Shown here: piece after piece, positions 8,800-24,127 of the stretch
How the letters are laid out: every line of letters begins with the position of its first letter
How positions within the stretch are numbered: the first letter of the stretch is position 1
Assembly (NCBI GenBank): GCA_014529385.2
Contig: CM043969.1
Span: 10,953,001 to 11,017,000 of the forward strand
Source of the DNA: Adiantum capillus-veneris
Taxonomy: Eukaryota > Streptophyta > Polypodiopsida > Polypodiales > Pteridaceae
DNA length: 64,000 bases
Reading direction: 5' to 3'
Notes under the pieces: generated by a model
Databases searched by the model: none
What the model was told of the DNA's origin: nothing
Seen by the model: only the letters and a program-made list of their open reading frames with translations
Made by a program: the position numbers and the translations under genes

Positions 8800-10500
8800 C
8801 ACTTTGAAAGCATTCTAATGGAGGGAAAGTGTTTTAGAATTCCAATATCTTGTGCGGGCTTAATGGTCACCCTCCAGTACGTTAATGACCATAAGAGAAT
8901 ATCAGAAGTGGGACCACATGCAAGCACCTAAAATCTCGGTAAAAGGAAGGAAATTACTATGCTACAATCCTAGATTCGTGAAAGTTTTATGCTATTTTCC
9001 GATTTTTTGAGTCTTTCCACGTACTTTCCTACGTAACGTAGCCTTCATGCTCATTGGACGCGCTCTATTTTTCTCTCTCTTCATATGGCCCTCCAAATGA
9101 CCTCTGAAATTTCCTAATGCCTTATGGCAATCATTGTTCAATCGATGAACCGATAAAGAATAATGTGAATGGCATCTTGGCCAAGTTCTAGCTGAGCATT
9201 AGAGCACCTTGGCTCAAACTGACTCACAAGCAAAACATGTATCAAAGAGCTTCTTAGAAATTTTTCCTTATTCTTCAAGAGATAGAGAGAGAAGGAGAGA
9301 GAAGAAGAGCATGATGGGCTGAGGAACTTTTCGTAAATTTCTAGAGTGGGTGCCCAGTCTGTGTGCTCTTACACATCTTATGCCTGACTTGCATTTTATC
9401 TTGTAAGCATGCAACAGTCTGCCTGTATAATGCTTGCATCGAGAGAGGTAACAGAAAACACAAGTCACAGCTTGACCTACTTACCATGTATGGGGTCGTG
9501 ACTTTACAAAAATGACTTAAAAATGGCACTTTGCTTGTGAAAGAAGCCCTAGATTTAGGTTCCTTCTAATTTTGGTGTGTGTTGACAGCAACCAAAAATC
9601 ATGTTAAACAATCCCGAACTTATCTTGTCTTTGACAGAGTTGCGAGTGGGATAGTGGAAGCGTATTTCATGAGGAGGTAGAATTGAACCCACCTAGCTAG
9701 CATGCCTTGCATACAGAGTTTTAAGCCCTTGGCGAGAGTGATGGCCTTAAACATGAGAGCCAAAACCATAAGTGCCTTGCTTCGTATATAACTGCCGTGT
9801 AAAACTATGAAAGCACTTTGCTTGGCACAATGACAGTAGGTACCAAGTAAAGTGTAAACATGGAGAAAGAAAAAAAAACAAGAAAATTTGAAACTTGGCT
9901 AATCTGGTCGTCCGACTGCCACCAGTTGTCATGAAATATGGAAGAAAAAACTCCTTCCAAACCGGCTCATAGCCATATCTGCTGTGCGAGAGAGAGTGGT
10001 CACATATGCATATACGCCCTCGTGTACCCTATACACCCATCTGGTACGTAATGAAATAACCTGCAAACACATTGCCTAGTCCTTCCCAATTCTTTTTTTG
10101 CTCATAGCATATGTCAAACATGGGGAGTCTCAATACAAGATGTAGAAATGGAAGCCTTGCGTCATATAATTACGTCTGGCCTCATTGCCAACAAACGCTA
10201 TTGGCGACAGATGTCATAGCAAAGAGAGTCGACCTTGTCGAGCATGTACCAAGCATGGACCTTGTCTACTTGTACACCGGATTGAGAAGGTATGTATGCG
10301 TACTTGCTTAGTGTGATTACTGTTGTCCTTAACCCAGGTTTGTCATGAGCGACTGAAGACTCAGGAAAAATTTCCCTAGGAACCATGTTCTTAGCAAAAA
10401 ATTCAAATCCAGAACTTGAAAATGTTACGCTCACGTGTCCCTCGGGTAGTTTTGATGTGAACCGTTTTCCTATACTACACGGGCACTTTTTACTCTAGTA
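8800..10500. other. No recognisable gene
   Basis: This interval has only short, overlapping frames in both orientations and no motif I can name. It holds a short GA-rich patch near 9280-9310. It separates region 1 from the first copia element. Confidence 0.6.
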
Positions 10501-11035
10501 CTGGCTAGAGGTTTTTTCCCCGTGTAACCACATATACACACTATACACATGTGTGGTGGTACGTTGTACTTAGAGAGACTCGTATCTTTCTCTCATACTT
10601 ACACTTCAACTTCTTATAACAAAGTGAGAGAGCTTCAACCTATCAATCTTCTTGATGTGTGTGTGTACATCTACAGGTGTGTGCGTGCATCTATAGCTTC
10701 CCTCACTGCCTTCTTCACCCAACAATGGTATCAGAGCAGGATCTTTAGCTCCCACAAGCATTCTCCTTCCTCCATACCTCATATAATTAGGTTTTGCAGG
10801 AGGTGCAGCCTCAGGACAGCTAGTCACCGTTTAGCTCGCCACGGGTGTTTCGAGTGTCCGTTTTGCTCAACCGAGGCCTCAAAATGAATCTAAGAACGAG
10901 TACTATGCAAGGATATCATGAATCAGCATTTTTGAACACAATAAGGCTTTGATGTAACAGCATTTACAGGTCTGCAGATTTTCTGTAGGTTTTGTCGAAA
11001 GTCCATTTCTTGCCAATTTATTGTTCGTGGGTGCT

Positions 11036-12434
11036 ATGGCAAGCAACAATGACTTGTTTGGCATGCTTCAAGCTGAGGATAAGCTTGATGGGACCAATTA
11101 TCCAATGTGGTCTTACATGATGAAACATGTGCTTGTTGCAAAGCAACTATGGAACATTGTGGCGGATGTAGACAAGAGACCTGGCAGTTCTACTTCTACT
11201 GTTACAGATGCAAGTAGCTCTTCAACAGTTGTTTCTTCATCTTCTCTACCTACACAGGATCAGCTTAGATGGGATGGAAAGGATGCCCAAGCACATGCTT
11301 TGATTGCTCTTTCCGTGAAGCGTCATATTGTTATGTGCATTCGGTCTTGCACTTCATCCAAGCAAGCTTGGGATGTACTTGCTTCTTTGTATGCCAGGTG
11401 CAATGAAGCCCGTGTGGCTTACTTGAGGAAGCAACTTGAGGAAATGCATATGGCTGAAGGTGAGTCCGTTGATGTGTATGTTACAAAGGTTAAGGATTTG
11501 AAAGAGCAGTTGGCAAACATAGATGAGATTATCTCAGACAATTCTCTCATCTCCACTTTGCTTAAAGGGTTACCAGATTCTTTTCAAAGCTTTTCTACTA
11601 CTCTTCGTTTGGTTGCAAAAAGAAATCCCAACATGTATACTTTTGATGAGGTTGTGTCACTTCTCTTACAAGAAGAGCAATCTAGAATGAATAGAAGTGG
11701 TTTGATTGAGGGAACTCAAGCACTTGCTATCTCTCAAAGAGGTAAAAGCAAGTCCGGACCAGCTTTGGGCACATCAAAACCAAAGCCCCAAACTCCCTCT
11801 TCCACTAATTCTTCTAGTGATGGTGATTCACAAAAAAAGAAGAGATGCAAGTATTGTCGGAAGTCTGGACATACCATTGAGGAATGTAGAAAGCTTGCAA
11901 AGCGTACTGATAAGAAGAAGCAATCGGGCATGTCTATCATTGAGAGCACGAGTAATGCAAAGGATGATGAAGCTAATCTTGCTTAAGATGTTTGGGCTTG
12001 TTTTGTTACATGCACATATGATTCTTCATTACATTCTACATGTATGATAGTGTGTGAGGCTGATCTTGATTGGTACTTTGATACTGGTGCTTCCAAGCAC
12101 ATAACATCATGTAAGAAGTTTTTTGTGTCCTTGCTAGATGCACCAAAAGGGAGGCATGTTGTTTGCGCAAATAATTCCTCTTACCCTATCATTGGAGTTG
12201 GGAACATAAAGCTTACGACTACAAATGGGGGTGTTGTGACTCTCAAGAATGCCTTGTATGTGCTAGGCATAAAGAAGAACTTGCTTTCGGTTCCTATCAT
12301 TGCCTCTTTGGGTCTTCATGTAGATCTTGTGGATGCCAAATGTATGGTTCATGACTTCAACAATGGTGATGTTATTGTTATGTCTGGGATGTTATGCAAT
12401 GGCTTGTATCGCATGGATACTTATGAGAGACATG
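11036..12434 (+). pseudogene. Element alpha gag and protease
   Basis: The start is ATG 11036 (MASNNDLFGMLQAED). A copia gag domain (LDGTNYPMWSYMM, KQAWDVLASLYAR) is followed by a CCHC zinc knuckle (CKYCRKSGHTIEEC). TAA at 11984-11986 interrupts the frame. The same frame then reads an aspartic protease with the catalytic DTGA motif (WYFDTGASKHITS). The gene is cut at 12434 by element beta. One nonsense codon is the only defect in this part. The product would be the nucleocapsid/protease part of a retrotransposon polyprotein. Confidence 0.8.
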
Positions 12435-12660
12435 TGTTACCATATACATGTGGTAGTGATGTGTGTGAACACACTAGGACCGCCGGGGCATTTTTTCCCT
12501 CTTTAGGAGGTTTTCTCCCCCGTGCATTGTATATACATCCATCACTCTAGGGTTATCGATCTTTCCATTGCATACTAAGTAACACACTCTCTACTGTGTG
12601 GCTTGAGCTTCCTTCATCTTCTCCAAGCTGTGTGCGTTTCTCTGCAACCCTAATTCAACA
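12435..12660 (+). repeat. Element beta 5' LTR
   Basis: 226 bp, from TGTTACCATATACATG to CCTAATTCAACA. It is followed by the tRNA primer site. Its sister LTR is at 17241-17467. Confidence 0.92.
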
Positions 12661-12992
12661 ATTGGTATTAGAGCAGGTGGCGTCCTCCCGGGCTTAGTCG
12701 CCAGCTGCTCCAGCACACGCCTACTCACTTTCTCCGATTTCAATGAGCTTTGGCAAGCATTCCCAGGTCAATAAAAATTTCAGGAGAGCTCGTAGTGCTT
12801 AGTCTGCCTACGTTTCCACCACAGGCAGTACTGCACAGGCTATTTCATCATTTTGTGCAGAATTTCTGTCAATGCCGTTTTCTACATAACATGTGCCTCA
12901 TAGTCTTCTATGGCTTGTGCTATATAGCATGGGTTGTTCCCGCTCCATTTCTCCTATTTTTGGGCATTTTCACATCAGGTGCAACATTTACC

Positions 12993-15900
12993 ATGGCGAA
13001 CAACAACCGAGATGTGTTCAAGATGTTTGCTGCTGAGGACATGTTGGATGGGGACAACTACCCTATTTGGGCTTATATGATGCAACATGTTCTTGTGTCA
13101 AAAGGGCATTTGGAACATTGTGCAAGGCATTAATGTATATCCTGGTTCTGAGGATATAGGCGATGTTGAGGATGTTGCAGGTCTTGCTGCAAGGATTGCT
13201 GCTATTAGAGTTGTTTTGCCTACGGCAGAACAAGCTTGTTGGGATGTAAAGGATGCAGAGGCTCATGCATTGATTGTTTTGTCTGTGAAGCACACCATTG
13301 TTCCTCACATTCGTTCAACAAAATCTGCAAAACAGGCTTGGGATATTCTAGCAAGTCTTTATGCAAGCCGCAATGAGGCTAAAATTGCTTTGTTGCGTAA
13401 AGAGCTGGAGTCGAAGATTATGCATGAGGAAGATGATTTCAGACAGTTCCCTTTGCAGACTGTTCTTGATGCCTTACCAGATTCCTACCAGACTTTTCCT
13501 AGTACTTGGAGACTGATGACCCAACGAAATCCTGAAGTTGTCAAGTTTGATGCATTATGCACATTGCTATTGCAAGAGTCACTTTCCAGAAAAAACAGAA
13601 CTAGGTAGCATGCACTTGAACAGGCTTTTATTGCTTCTCAAAGAAAGGGTGGTAACAGCAATGCGGCCACTTCTTATGGTTCTGCTGTGAGTGGCAAAAC
13701 TTCTGTTCCTAATGCTTCTTCTGGTAGCAATTCGTCTGGAAATTGTGGTGATAAGGTCAAAAAGAAGATGCGTTGCCATTATTGTAAAGCTAATGATCAC
13801 TTGATCAAGTCGTGTCCTAAGTTGAAGGCCAAAGAGGCTAAGAAGAAAGAGGGTGGTTCCACTGCAAATGCTGGTTCCACTACAAATGCAGCCATTGTTG
13901 AGTCTTCTGTGAAAGGAGACTGTGTTGCTGATGTTGATGCAGAATGGGCTTTTAGCGCAGAGTGCACTTACAATCCTGCTGTCCATGATGCATGCTTGTC
14001 AGTTGCTGCAGATTCACATGTGTGGTATTTCGACAGTGGTGCTACAAAGTATGTCCCTCTCTCGAGTATGTCCCTCATGGGAATTCATTCACTTATGCCA
14101 ACACTGCCTCTTATCCGGTTCAGGGAGTTGGAAAGATTGTGCTTACTGCTGCAAATGGCAGTTCCTTCACACTTGTTCATGCACTTTATGTACCTGGGAT
14201 CAAGAAGAATCTCTTGTCTGTATCCACACTTGCTAGACTTGGACTTGTAGTCAAATTTGTGGATGACAGATGTACAGTTCATGATCTCAGTTTTGGTGAT
14301 AAAATTGTTGCATCCGGCCTTTTGTGTCGTGGGCTGTATAAGCTCACTTTGTATGACAAGTGTGGACAAAATTTTGCAAATGTTTTTGCAGATTCAACGG
14401 CTATTTCAGATGCAAAACTTTGGCATGCACGTTTTGGTCATGTGAATTTTACTAGTTTGCTGCGTTTGCAAAAAACTGATATGGTTGCTTCTTTGCCGCC
14501 TCTTGAAGCACCTATCAAACATGTTTGTGAAGGCTGTATTCTAGGTAAGATGCAGAATTCTAAGTTTCCAAAGGATGGTTCAGTTCGGGCAACATGCAGG
14601 TTGCAGCTTGTGCATAGTGATGTTTGTGGACCCATGCAAACTCCGTCCTTGGGCAATTACCTTTACTTCGTGACTTTCATTGATGGTTACTCCAAGCATG
14701 CATGGGTATTTCCGCTTAAAGCGAAGTCCGAAGCTTTTATATGCTTCAAACAATTTCTGGCTATGGCTGAAAATGTCTCAAAATGTACTATGGGCACCCT
14801 CCGTTCCGATCGAGGGGGGGAGTATATGTCTCATGAATTTAATGCATTTTTGGCTAGTCATGGGATAAGACACCAATCTACAGTGCCTTATACACCTCAG
14901 CAAAATGGTGTTGTTGAAAGGAAAAACAGGTCACTGACGGAAATGGCATGATGTATGGTCAAAAGTCAAGTTTTGCCGCATTCTTTTTGGCTTGAGGCCA
15001 TCATGTGTGCCACTTATGTACTTAACAGGTGTCCTACGAAAGCTTTGCAGTCTATTACTCCATATGAAGCATGGCATGATAGAAAGCCTTCTATTGATCA
15101 CCTGTGTGTTTTTGGTTGTTTGGCATATGCTTTGCTGCCATAAACACAACGGAAGAAATTGGATGATAAGGCTGTCAAATGTATTTTTGTTGGTTATAGT
15201 GCTGAAAGCAAAGGTTACAGGTTATATCATCCGCAAACAAATCATATTCTGGTTTCATGGGATGTAGTGTTTGTGGAAGATTTTGTTCAGCCCTTGCTGT
15301 CATGTACTAGAGACAGTAATGTAAGCTCACAAGACATTTATGACACTTTTTTGCCTCTTTTCAGTGGTGGAAATACAAATGTAAGTTCCAATGAGGCAAA
15401 TGTACAGCCTATGGGGGTTTCTAAAAATGTTATAGATCAACCTATTACTGATGCACATGTACATGATGTACTTGATGAGGAAAGGGCTGCAGGCTAGAGG
15501 TATGCCAAAATGGCTGGTGCACACTTTGCGTGACAGTAAATTGGATGCACCTTTGTCTAGTCGTACTCGTTCAGGCTCTCACAATGCATCTTATGCATCA
15601 GATTGTTATGCTTTGGTTGTGTCTATCTTACATGATGTTGAGGAGCCTCTGACTTTTGATGAAGCACAAAATTCAGAAAATTGGAAGGCTGCCATGCAAT
15701 TAGAGTATGATGCACTTATAGAAAAAGACACATGGACTTTATGTGATTTGCCTCCTAGCAAAAAGGCCATTGGTACAAAGTGGGTTTACAAGTTGAAATG
15801 CAAGACGGATGGTGAGATCGATCACCATAAGACACGACTTGTTGCAAAGGGTTATGCACAGCAAAAAGGCATAGATTATGAAGAGACGTTTTCTCCCACT

Positions 15901-17165
15901 TGTCGTATGACTACTATGCGTTTTCTATGTGCATTGGCAGCTCATTTTGGTTGGGATGAACATCAATCAGACACTGTTACTGCTTTCTTGAATGGTGACA
16001 TATTTGAGGAAGTTTATGTAACACAGCCTCGCGGTTTTGTCATAGAAGGACAAGAGGACAAAGTGTGCAGATGTAAGAAGGCTTTGTATGGGTTGAAGCA
16101 ATCTCCTCTTGCTTAGTATGAGAAAGCTGCCACTCATTTGGTCAAACGAGGCTTTCATAACAGTCCAACAGAAAGCACATTGTATGTAAAGCGTGAGGGT
16201 GATGTACTTCTCATTGTGGTTCTTTATGTCGATGATTTGCTGATCACTGGACCAAATGAGATACAAATTGCTGAATTTAAGGCTGATTGAATGCTATATT
16301 CAAGATGAAAGATTTGGGGATGTTGCATCATTACTTGGGTATAATGTTTAAGCAGTGTGATGGTGGTATTGCTTTGTGTCAGAAGAGTTACATAGAGACA
16401 TTGCTATGTAAGTTTGGACTTGAGGATTGAAAACCTATTGCCACTCCCATGGAAACAGGTTTGAAGTTGAGTCTACATGATGCTGGCAATCCTGCTGATG
16501 TCACTCTTTACAAAACTGCTATTGGCTGGCTCATTTATGTATGCAACACGAGGCCAGAAATTCAGTTTGCAGTCTCACAGGTCAGCAGATTTATGCATAG
16601 CCCAGGGTCTAAGCATTGACAGTCTGTCAAGAGGATTTCCCGCTACCTTAGTGGCACTTTACATCTTGGCTTGTTTTATCCCAAGTGGGGATCATTGCCG
16701 CCAGGCTTACATGCTTTGAGCTGGTTGTTTTGACACGCAAGTGTCCACAAGTGGTTTTGTTTCATGCTTGGCAGCTCATGTATATCATGGTTGAGCAAGA
16801 AGCAACCTAATGTGGCCACTTCGAGCTGTGAGGCTGAGTACAGGGCAATCTTCACAGATACGGTTGAGTGTGTATGGCTCAGACGCCTTATGGCTGATTT
16901 GGGTGTTGGACAGGACATTGCCAACACTATCTACACTGACAGTCAAAGCACATTGGCAATTGCGAGGAACCCAATTTTTCATGCTCGCACAAAGAACATT
17001 GAGGTGCATTACCACTATGTCAGGGAGAGGCTCTCAGCAGGAGAGATCAGCTTGGCTTATGTGCCAACACAGGACAACCTTGTAGATATTTTCACAAAGG
17101 CATTGTGTCATGAGAAGCTTGAAGCTTTCCGCAAAGCTTTGGGCTTACTCCCCTTTGTGGACTGA
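12993..17165 (+). pseudogene. Element beta gag-pol remnant
   Basis: The start is ATG 12993 (ANNNRDVFKMFAAED). The order is gag, CCHC knuckle (CHYCKANDHLIKSC), protease (WYFDSGATK), GAG_pre-integrase (LWHARFGHVNFTSL), integrase (HSDVCGP, LRSDRGGEYMS, PQQNGVVERKN), RT (KTRLVAKGYAQQKGIDYEE, LYVDDLLITG) and RNase H (SSCEAEYRAI, YTDSQSTLAIA). Compared with gamma and delta it has a one-base change after HVLVSKG, an internal gag deletion near 13440, a deletion after the protease motif near 14050, and stops such as TAG 16114-16116 and TGA 16617-16619. It cannot make a working polyprotein. Confidence 0.88.
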
Positions 17166-17240
17166 TCATGTCCTTAGGCCATGGCACTTCCCTTTACTCA
17201 TGTGCGAGCTCTCGTTCACCGCATCACTCCAGGGGGGATT

Positions 17241-17467
17241 TGTTGCCATATACATGTGGTAGTGATGTGTGTGAACACACTAGGACCGTCGGGGCATTTT
17301 TTCCCTCTTTAGGAGGTTTTTTCCCCCGTTTATTGTATATACGCCCATCACTCTAGGGCTATGGATCTTTCCATTGCATACTAAGTAACACACTCTCTAT
17401 TGTGTGCCTTGAGCTTCCTTCGTCTTCTCCAAGCTGTGTGTGTTTCTCCGCAACCCTTATTCCAACA
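17241..17467 (+). repeat. Element beta 3' LTR
   Basis: 227 bp, TGTTGCCATA... to CCAACA. It is followed by target duplication ACATG and the resumed alpha reading frame. Confidence 0.92.
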
Positions 17468-17472
17468 ACATG

Positions 17473-18165
17473 CATCAAATGCCTTGCTTGTTCGTACTCC
17501 TTCTATGGCTGAAACGGAGTTATGGCATGCACGTTTTGGTCATTTAAACTTCAATAGCTTGCTCTATTTACAAAAGTGTGATATGGTTGTTGGTTTGCCC
17601 ACACTTGGCTCCATTGAGGAGCATGCTTGTGAAGGTTGTATACTTGGCAAAATGCATCGTGCCTCTTTTCCGAAGGATGGTTCTGTTCATGCTACAAAAA
17701 AATTACAGCTTGTACATAGTGATATATGTGGTCTTGTGAAGACCCATCTTTTGGAAAGTATGTATATTTCGTTACCTTCATAGATGATGCTACTCGCCAT
17801 ACTTAGGTGTATCCATTGAAAGCAAAGAATGAAGTTTTTGCATGCTTTAAAAGCTTTGTGACTATGGCCAAAAATTTCAGTGGCAACAAACTTATTACTC
17901 TTCGCACAGATCATGGTGGGGAATATATGTCGCATGAGTTTAATTTTTTTCTTCATGACAAAGGTATTATGAATCAATGTACTACGCCATATACACCTCA
18001 ACAAAATGGTGTTGCCGAGTGTAAGAATCGTACTCTCTTGGAAATGGCATGTTGTATGGTTTAAGGAAAGCATCTTTCTAATAAGTTTTGGATAGAAGCG
18101 CTCATGTGTGCAAACTATGTTTTGAATAGATGTCCCACTAAAGCTTTGAGAGTTGTTACACCTTA
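17473..18165 (+). pseudogene. Element alpha integrase remnant (continuation)
   Basis: The frame resumes with ASNALLVRTPSMAETELWHA, GHLNFNSLLYL and EGCILGKMHRASF. After LQLVHSDICG it shifts to YVYFVTFIDDATRHT, then DHGGEYMSHEF and PYTPQQNGVAECKN. The catalytic D (HSD) and D (TDHGG) are visible, but the usual Glu lies in a changed context (VAECKN). Stops occur near 17804 and at 18061. Homology ends at about 18165. Confidence 0.78.
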
Positions 18166-20685
<2,520 letters not shown>

Positions 20686-23242
20686 GCCTTTAAGGCTGCA
20701 TCAGCACCCGTGAACCTCCAAGTGCTTGGACTAACTCCAATTTCGTTAGAGCAGCCTGATGCATGAACTCATGAGCATGAGGGTCAAGGCCAAGTACTTG
20801 TAGAAATATGAAGTAAATGTGCTTACATGGCATATACACAAGGCGCTTGCTTTCTCGGTTTTAAAAATCCTCGCAAGTACATCTAGGAAAATTTGACATT
20901 GTCATAGAGTATGTCACTCCCTTTGCACTTGACTCCATAGTCTTAACATAGAAAACATGTGTTTCATTGCAAACCACAATGACCTCTCGCACCAACTCTG
21001 CTGCCATGGTTCTACCCACTTCAATCTTGCCATGAAACTCCTTTGTTAATCGTGACCTCCATTTCACAATCTTTCCATCTCTAAATTTGGGACGGACGCT
21101 GCTAGCAACTCTTTGGTTCAATGGAACTGTTTCATGCATTCTTGTTGCTGATGTCACTCATGCTTGCAAAAAAAAACCATTGGCTTGCAATTGCGTTACC
21201 TCTTGAGGTTGCAAATTTGTGCCCTCTGCAACCACCCAAACACCGAGAGCTGGACCTGGTGGCCCTTCAACTATGCTGTGAACCTTCCACGTGTGCATGT
21301 TATTGGAGTTACAAAACCAAATGTACCCTTCCACAAGGCCTCCCTGTTGTGAACCAGATGGAGGATATTTTCTGCGACCCCAAAAACAAGGAGCTGGCAC
21401 CCCTATTTTGGCATCCATTGAACAATCATTAATGAACCGCCCACATCTATCTCCATCTTTTGACACCACACCAAAACAAGTCATCTTTCGACCAGGTTCT
21501 GTTCTCCTTATTGCCCAAACTGACCTTGCTATATTTACTTCGGGATATGGGACATCCCTTGGACTTTTTTTTTTGGCCTGAAGCCCACCAATTGAAGTTG
21601 TCATTGTAACATACTCTGGCCTGTGGCTATCCTCCTCCAATACAATATTCGCATCAGCAAAAATTGGCCTCTTTTTTCTAATAATCTTTTCTTGGAGTAT
21701 ATTTCTATTCATTTCACAACTATTGACACCCATTTCATGCATTGAAGAATGTGTGAGGTCAACTAGTTTCTTTCCTGTTGCCACTGAAGCAGATGAAGGT
21801 TGGTTCATGAAGCGATCTTCCAAATCTTTAATGCCAGGACTGGTGGAGCTCCCAACACCTTTCAAATAGGCATTATATTTCACATTTTGAAGCATAGCTA
21901 AAGCCATATCTGCACATGCTGCCTCATACAAACTTATGTGATCCTTATAAGCAATAGAGGCACTCATACTAGCATGTTTTGACTCAGACAAGTTTGTGTT
22001 AGGGACAAATATTCCTGCAGCATCTTGTGATACAAATCTTTCCCCCCAATGAGGCACTCGTACATCCCACCAAGCCAGCCATGTCTCCAACGAAGCAATC
22101 TCCCCTTCAATGGCCATTCCTGTTTTCCAAAATCTTCTAAGCTCTCCCTTACAATGCTCAAACGCATTCTCTGTAGGTGCAATTCTCCACTTGCGGCACA
22201 AAATCTTGTGCTCCTCTTGAAATGCAGGACGGATGCACTTGCCAGTATGTCGAACCATACTTTGCTCCCAATGAAACAAACATGATCTCTCTTTGTTTGG
22301 AATAGACCTCTTTGCTCCTCCAAAATAAAAAGTACGCACAACAATCCAATTGGCACTGGCTTCATCTGCCATAAATCCCCTGAACTCTGGCTTATCAAAA
22401 CCCTGTTCCTTAACCACATTGTTCAACATCTTCCAAAATTCAATCTGAGCATATTTATTTTCCACGCTAAACTCAGCAGTTGCAATGGTGAGCAGCTCTC
22501 GCACGTAAGGATCATAGACATGCGCTGACATAGTCGGCCATCCTTGTACATGGTGAACATGATCAAAGTGCACCCACATTTGCTCTAAATTACCTCCAGG
22601 GCGCATCCGATTCACCAAAAATCAACTCCATTGTCTGGTCCCTTAATTGACATTTTAAATACATGAGGTTGTACCTTTTCACCCAATTGACCTGGGAAAA
22701 GGATACTATGGATGAAAGGATATCTGCACTTGCTTTTCAAGTCAAGCACTACCTCAAGACCCTTTGAAGTGATATTCTTTGATCTTTTTGTAGACTCCAA
22801 GCTTCGTTCCACTCTCCTTTTATTTGAAAGGGGAGTCACACTGTCAAGGAATTCAACAAATTCCAAATCTTCAATCATAGCATTTGCTGTTGAACCTGCT
22901 CCAATAAGCTTTTCCATGATAAGATCATGGGTGGTGGCCCGTTCCAATTGTTTTGCAGTCACCAAAGGATCTCGACTCGCACGATCAAGCAACATTTCAT
23001 CAATGTGACTTTCAACCATCCGACTCCTCTCTTCTGAACATGGATGATTATGTTCTCCAAGATGCAAAGCACACCTAGTACAATTATGCTTATCTCTAGG
23101 CAAACAATAGTAAATAACTGTAGGACATGTAGAAACACATTCGGGAATTTGTCCACAATGAGTGCATACCAGTGTGCCATACTAAGAAGAGATCATCCCT
23201 TTAGAACTAGATTTAACAAGCCGACCTCGCCATTAAGACTCA

Positions 23243-24054
23243 TGTTAAGTATGGAGCCTGATTTACCCTTGTAATTTTCTGTGGTAAAAGCGCACATTTG
23301 TAAGGCCCCCATTATGAGGAGAAGCCATCGTGCGTGAAGGAAAATCACTCACCGGAAACCAAAATTTTCACGGACAAGAATCAGGGGCAACTTTAAAGGC
23401 CTCGGGGGCCTCCGCCCCCGAGACTTTTTTTCGCCGGAATATTCCTTTTTGCCGGAATATTATGGCCGGACGGCGGTCGGAAAGTGGTCGGAAAAACAAC
23501 CGGTCGGTTGGCCGATGGCCGGTAGTCAATGGCCAATGGCCGGTGGTCGGAAGTCAATGGCCGGTGGCCGGTGGCCGAATTCAATGGCCGGTGGCCGAAT
23601 TCAAAAGCGGACTTGTCTTCTCAAGGGCGGCCACACATGGGCGGATTGGAGGGTCCGATTTGGACTTATTCGCACAAGGGCGGCTACACATGGCTGTCTC
23701 TCATAAGAGAGGGCAGCCCTTTTGGCCTATAAAAGGAGGCCATTTCTACACACATTTCATAGTGTGAAGTTGATGCAACAAGGTGAGTGTGAGGTGGTGA
23801 GAGTGAAGCAAGGCGGGAGCTCCATTAAGGGTATAATCCCTTTGTAAACTACTTCTTGTTTTGAAGTACTAAAGCCATTGAGTGACTGCTTTCCCGTGGA
23901 CGTAGCCCACATTGGGTGAACCACGTATATCGTGTGTACATCGTGTGTACTCTCTCTCTCTCTCTCTACTCTATAATCTCGTGTATATAAATCTGTCTCT
24001 CTCCATTAAGTAATCTACTCAATTATCTATTTAGCTACGTCTTATTTCCTAACA
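23243..24054 (+). repeat. Element epsilon 5' LTR
   Basis: 812 bp. It contains a GC-rich palindrome at 23401-23422, a minisatellite of GGCCGGTGG-like units (about 23510-23600), a TATA box (TATAAAA at 23728) and a CT run near 23950. The TATA box is the likely promoter for the element's transcript. Confidence 0.95.
23728..23734 (+). promoter_or_regulatory. Probable TATA box of element epsilon
   Basis: TATAAAA lies in the sequence GGCCTATAAAAGGAGGCC of the 5' LTR. The same box is present in the 3' LTR at 28583. Transcription would start a few tens of bases downstream, inside the LTR. Confidence 0.6.
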
Positions 24055-24127
24055 ACTGGTATCAGAGCAAGGTTTGCTCGTAGCTAAATTATCTCAAGGA
24101 AAGGATTCCTTGAATTGAGTGGGAGTT

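Larger units (their letters stand above)
12435..17467 (+). mobile_element. Ty1/copia element beta, complete in structure but decayed, nested in alpha
   Basis: The LTRs are at 12435-12660 and 17241-17467, both starting TGTT and ending CAACA. The target duplication ACATG lies at 12430-12434 and 17468-17472. The primer site at 12663-12677 reads TGGTATTAGAGCAGG and so has one C-to-T change. A polypurine tract AGGGGGGAT precedes the 3' LTR. It is one of three copies of the same family here (beta, gamma, delta). Coding capacity is lost through several frameshifts and stops. Confidence 0.93.
10523..18165 (+). mobile_element. Old Ty1/copia element alpha, split by element beta and lacking its 3' end
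   Basis: A probable 5' LTR (10523-10724, TGTAACC...CCAACA) is followed by the initiator-Met primer site TGGTATCAGAGCAGG (10726-10740), gag, and protease up to 12434. Element beta is then inserted with target duplication ACATG. The alpha reading frame resumes at 17473: joined across the insertion it reads ...ERHASNALLVRTP and on into the GAG_pre-integrase motif. Integrase sequence fades near 18165, and no RT, RNase H or 3' LTR follows, so the element is truncated. Its LTR start resembles that of the beta family but the rest differs, so it is a related, separate family. Confidence 0.8.

Noticed and set aside
23330-23767. Arg/Gly/Trp-rich frames in the LTRs of epsilon (also 28157-28622)
   Set aside because: They arise from the GGCCGG-type minisatellite and occur in several frames of the same LTR.
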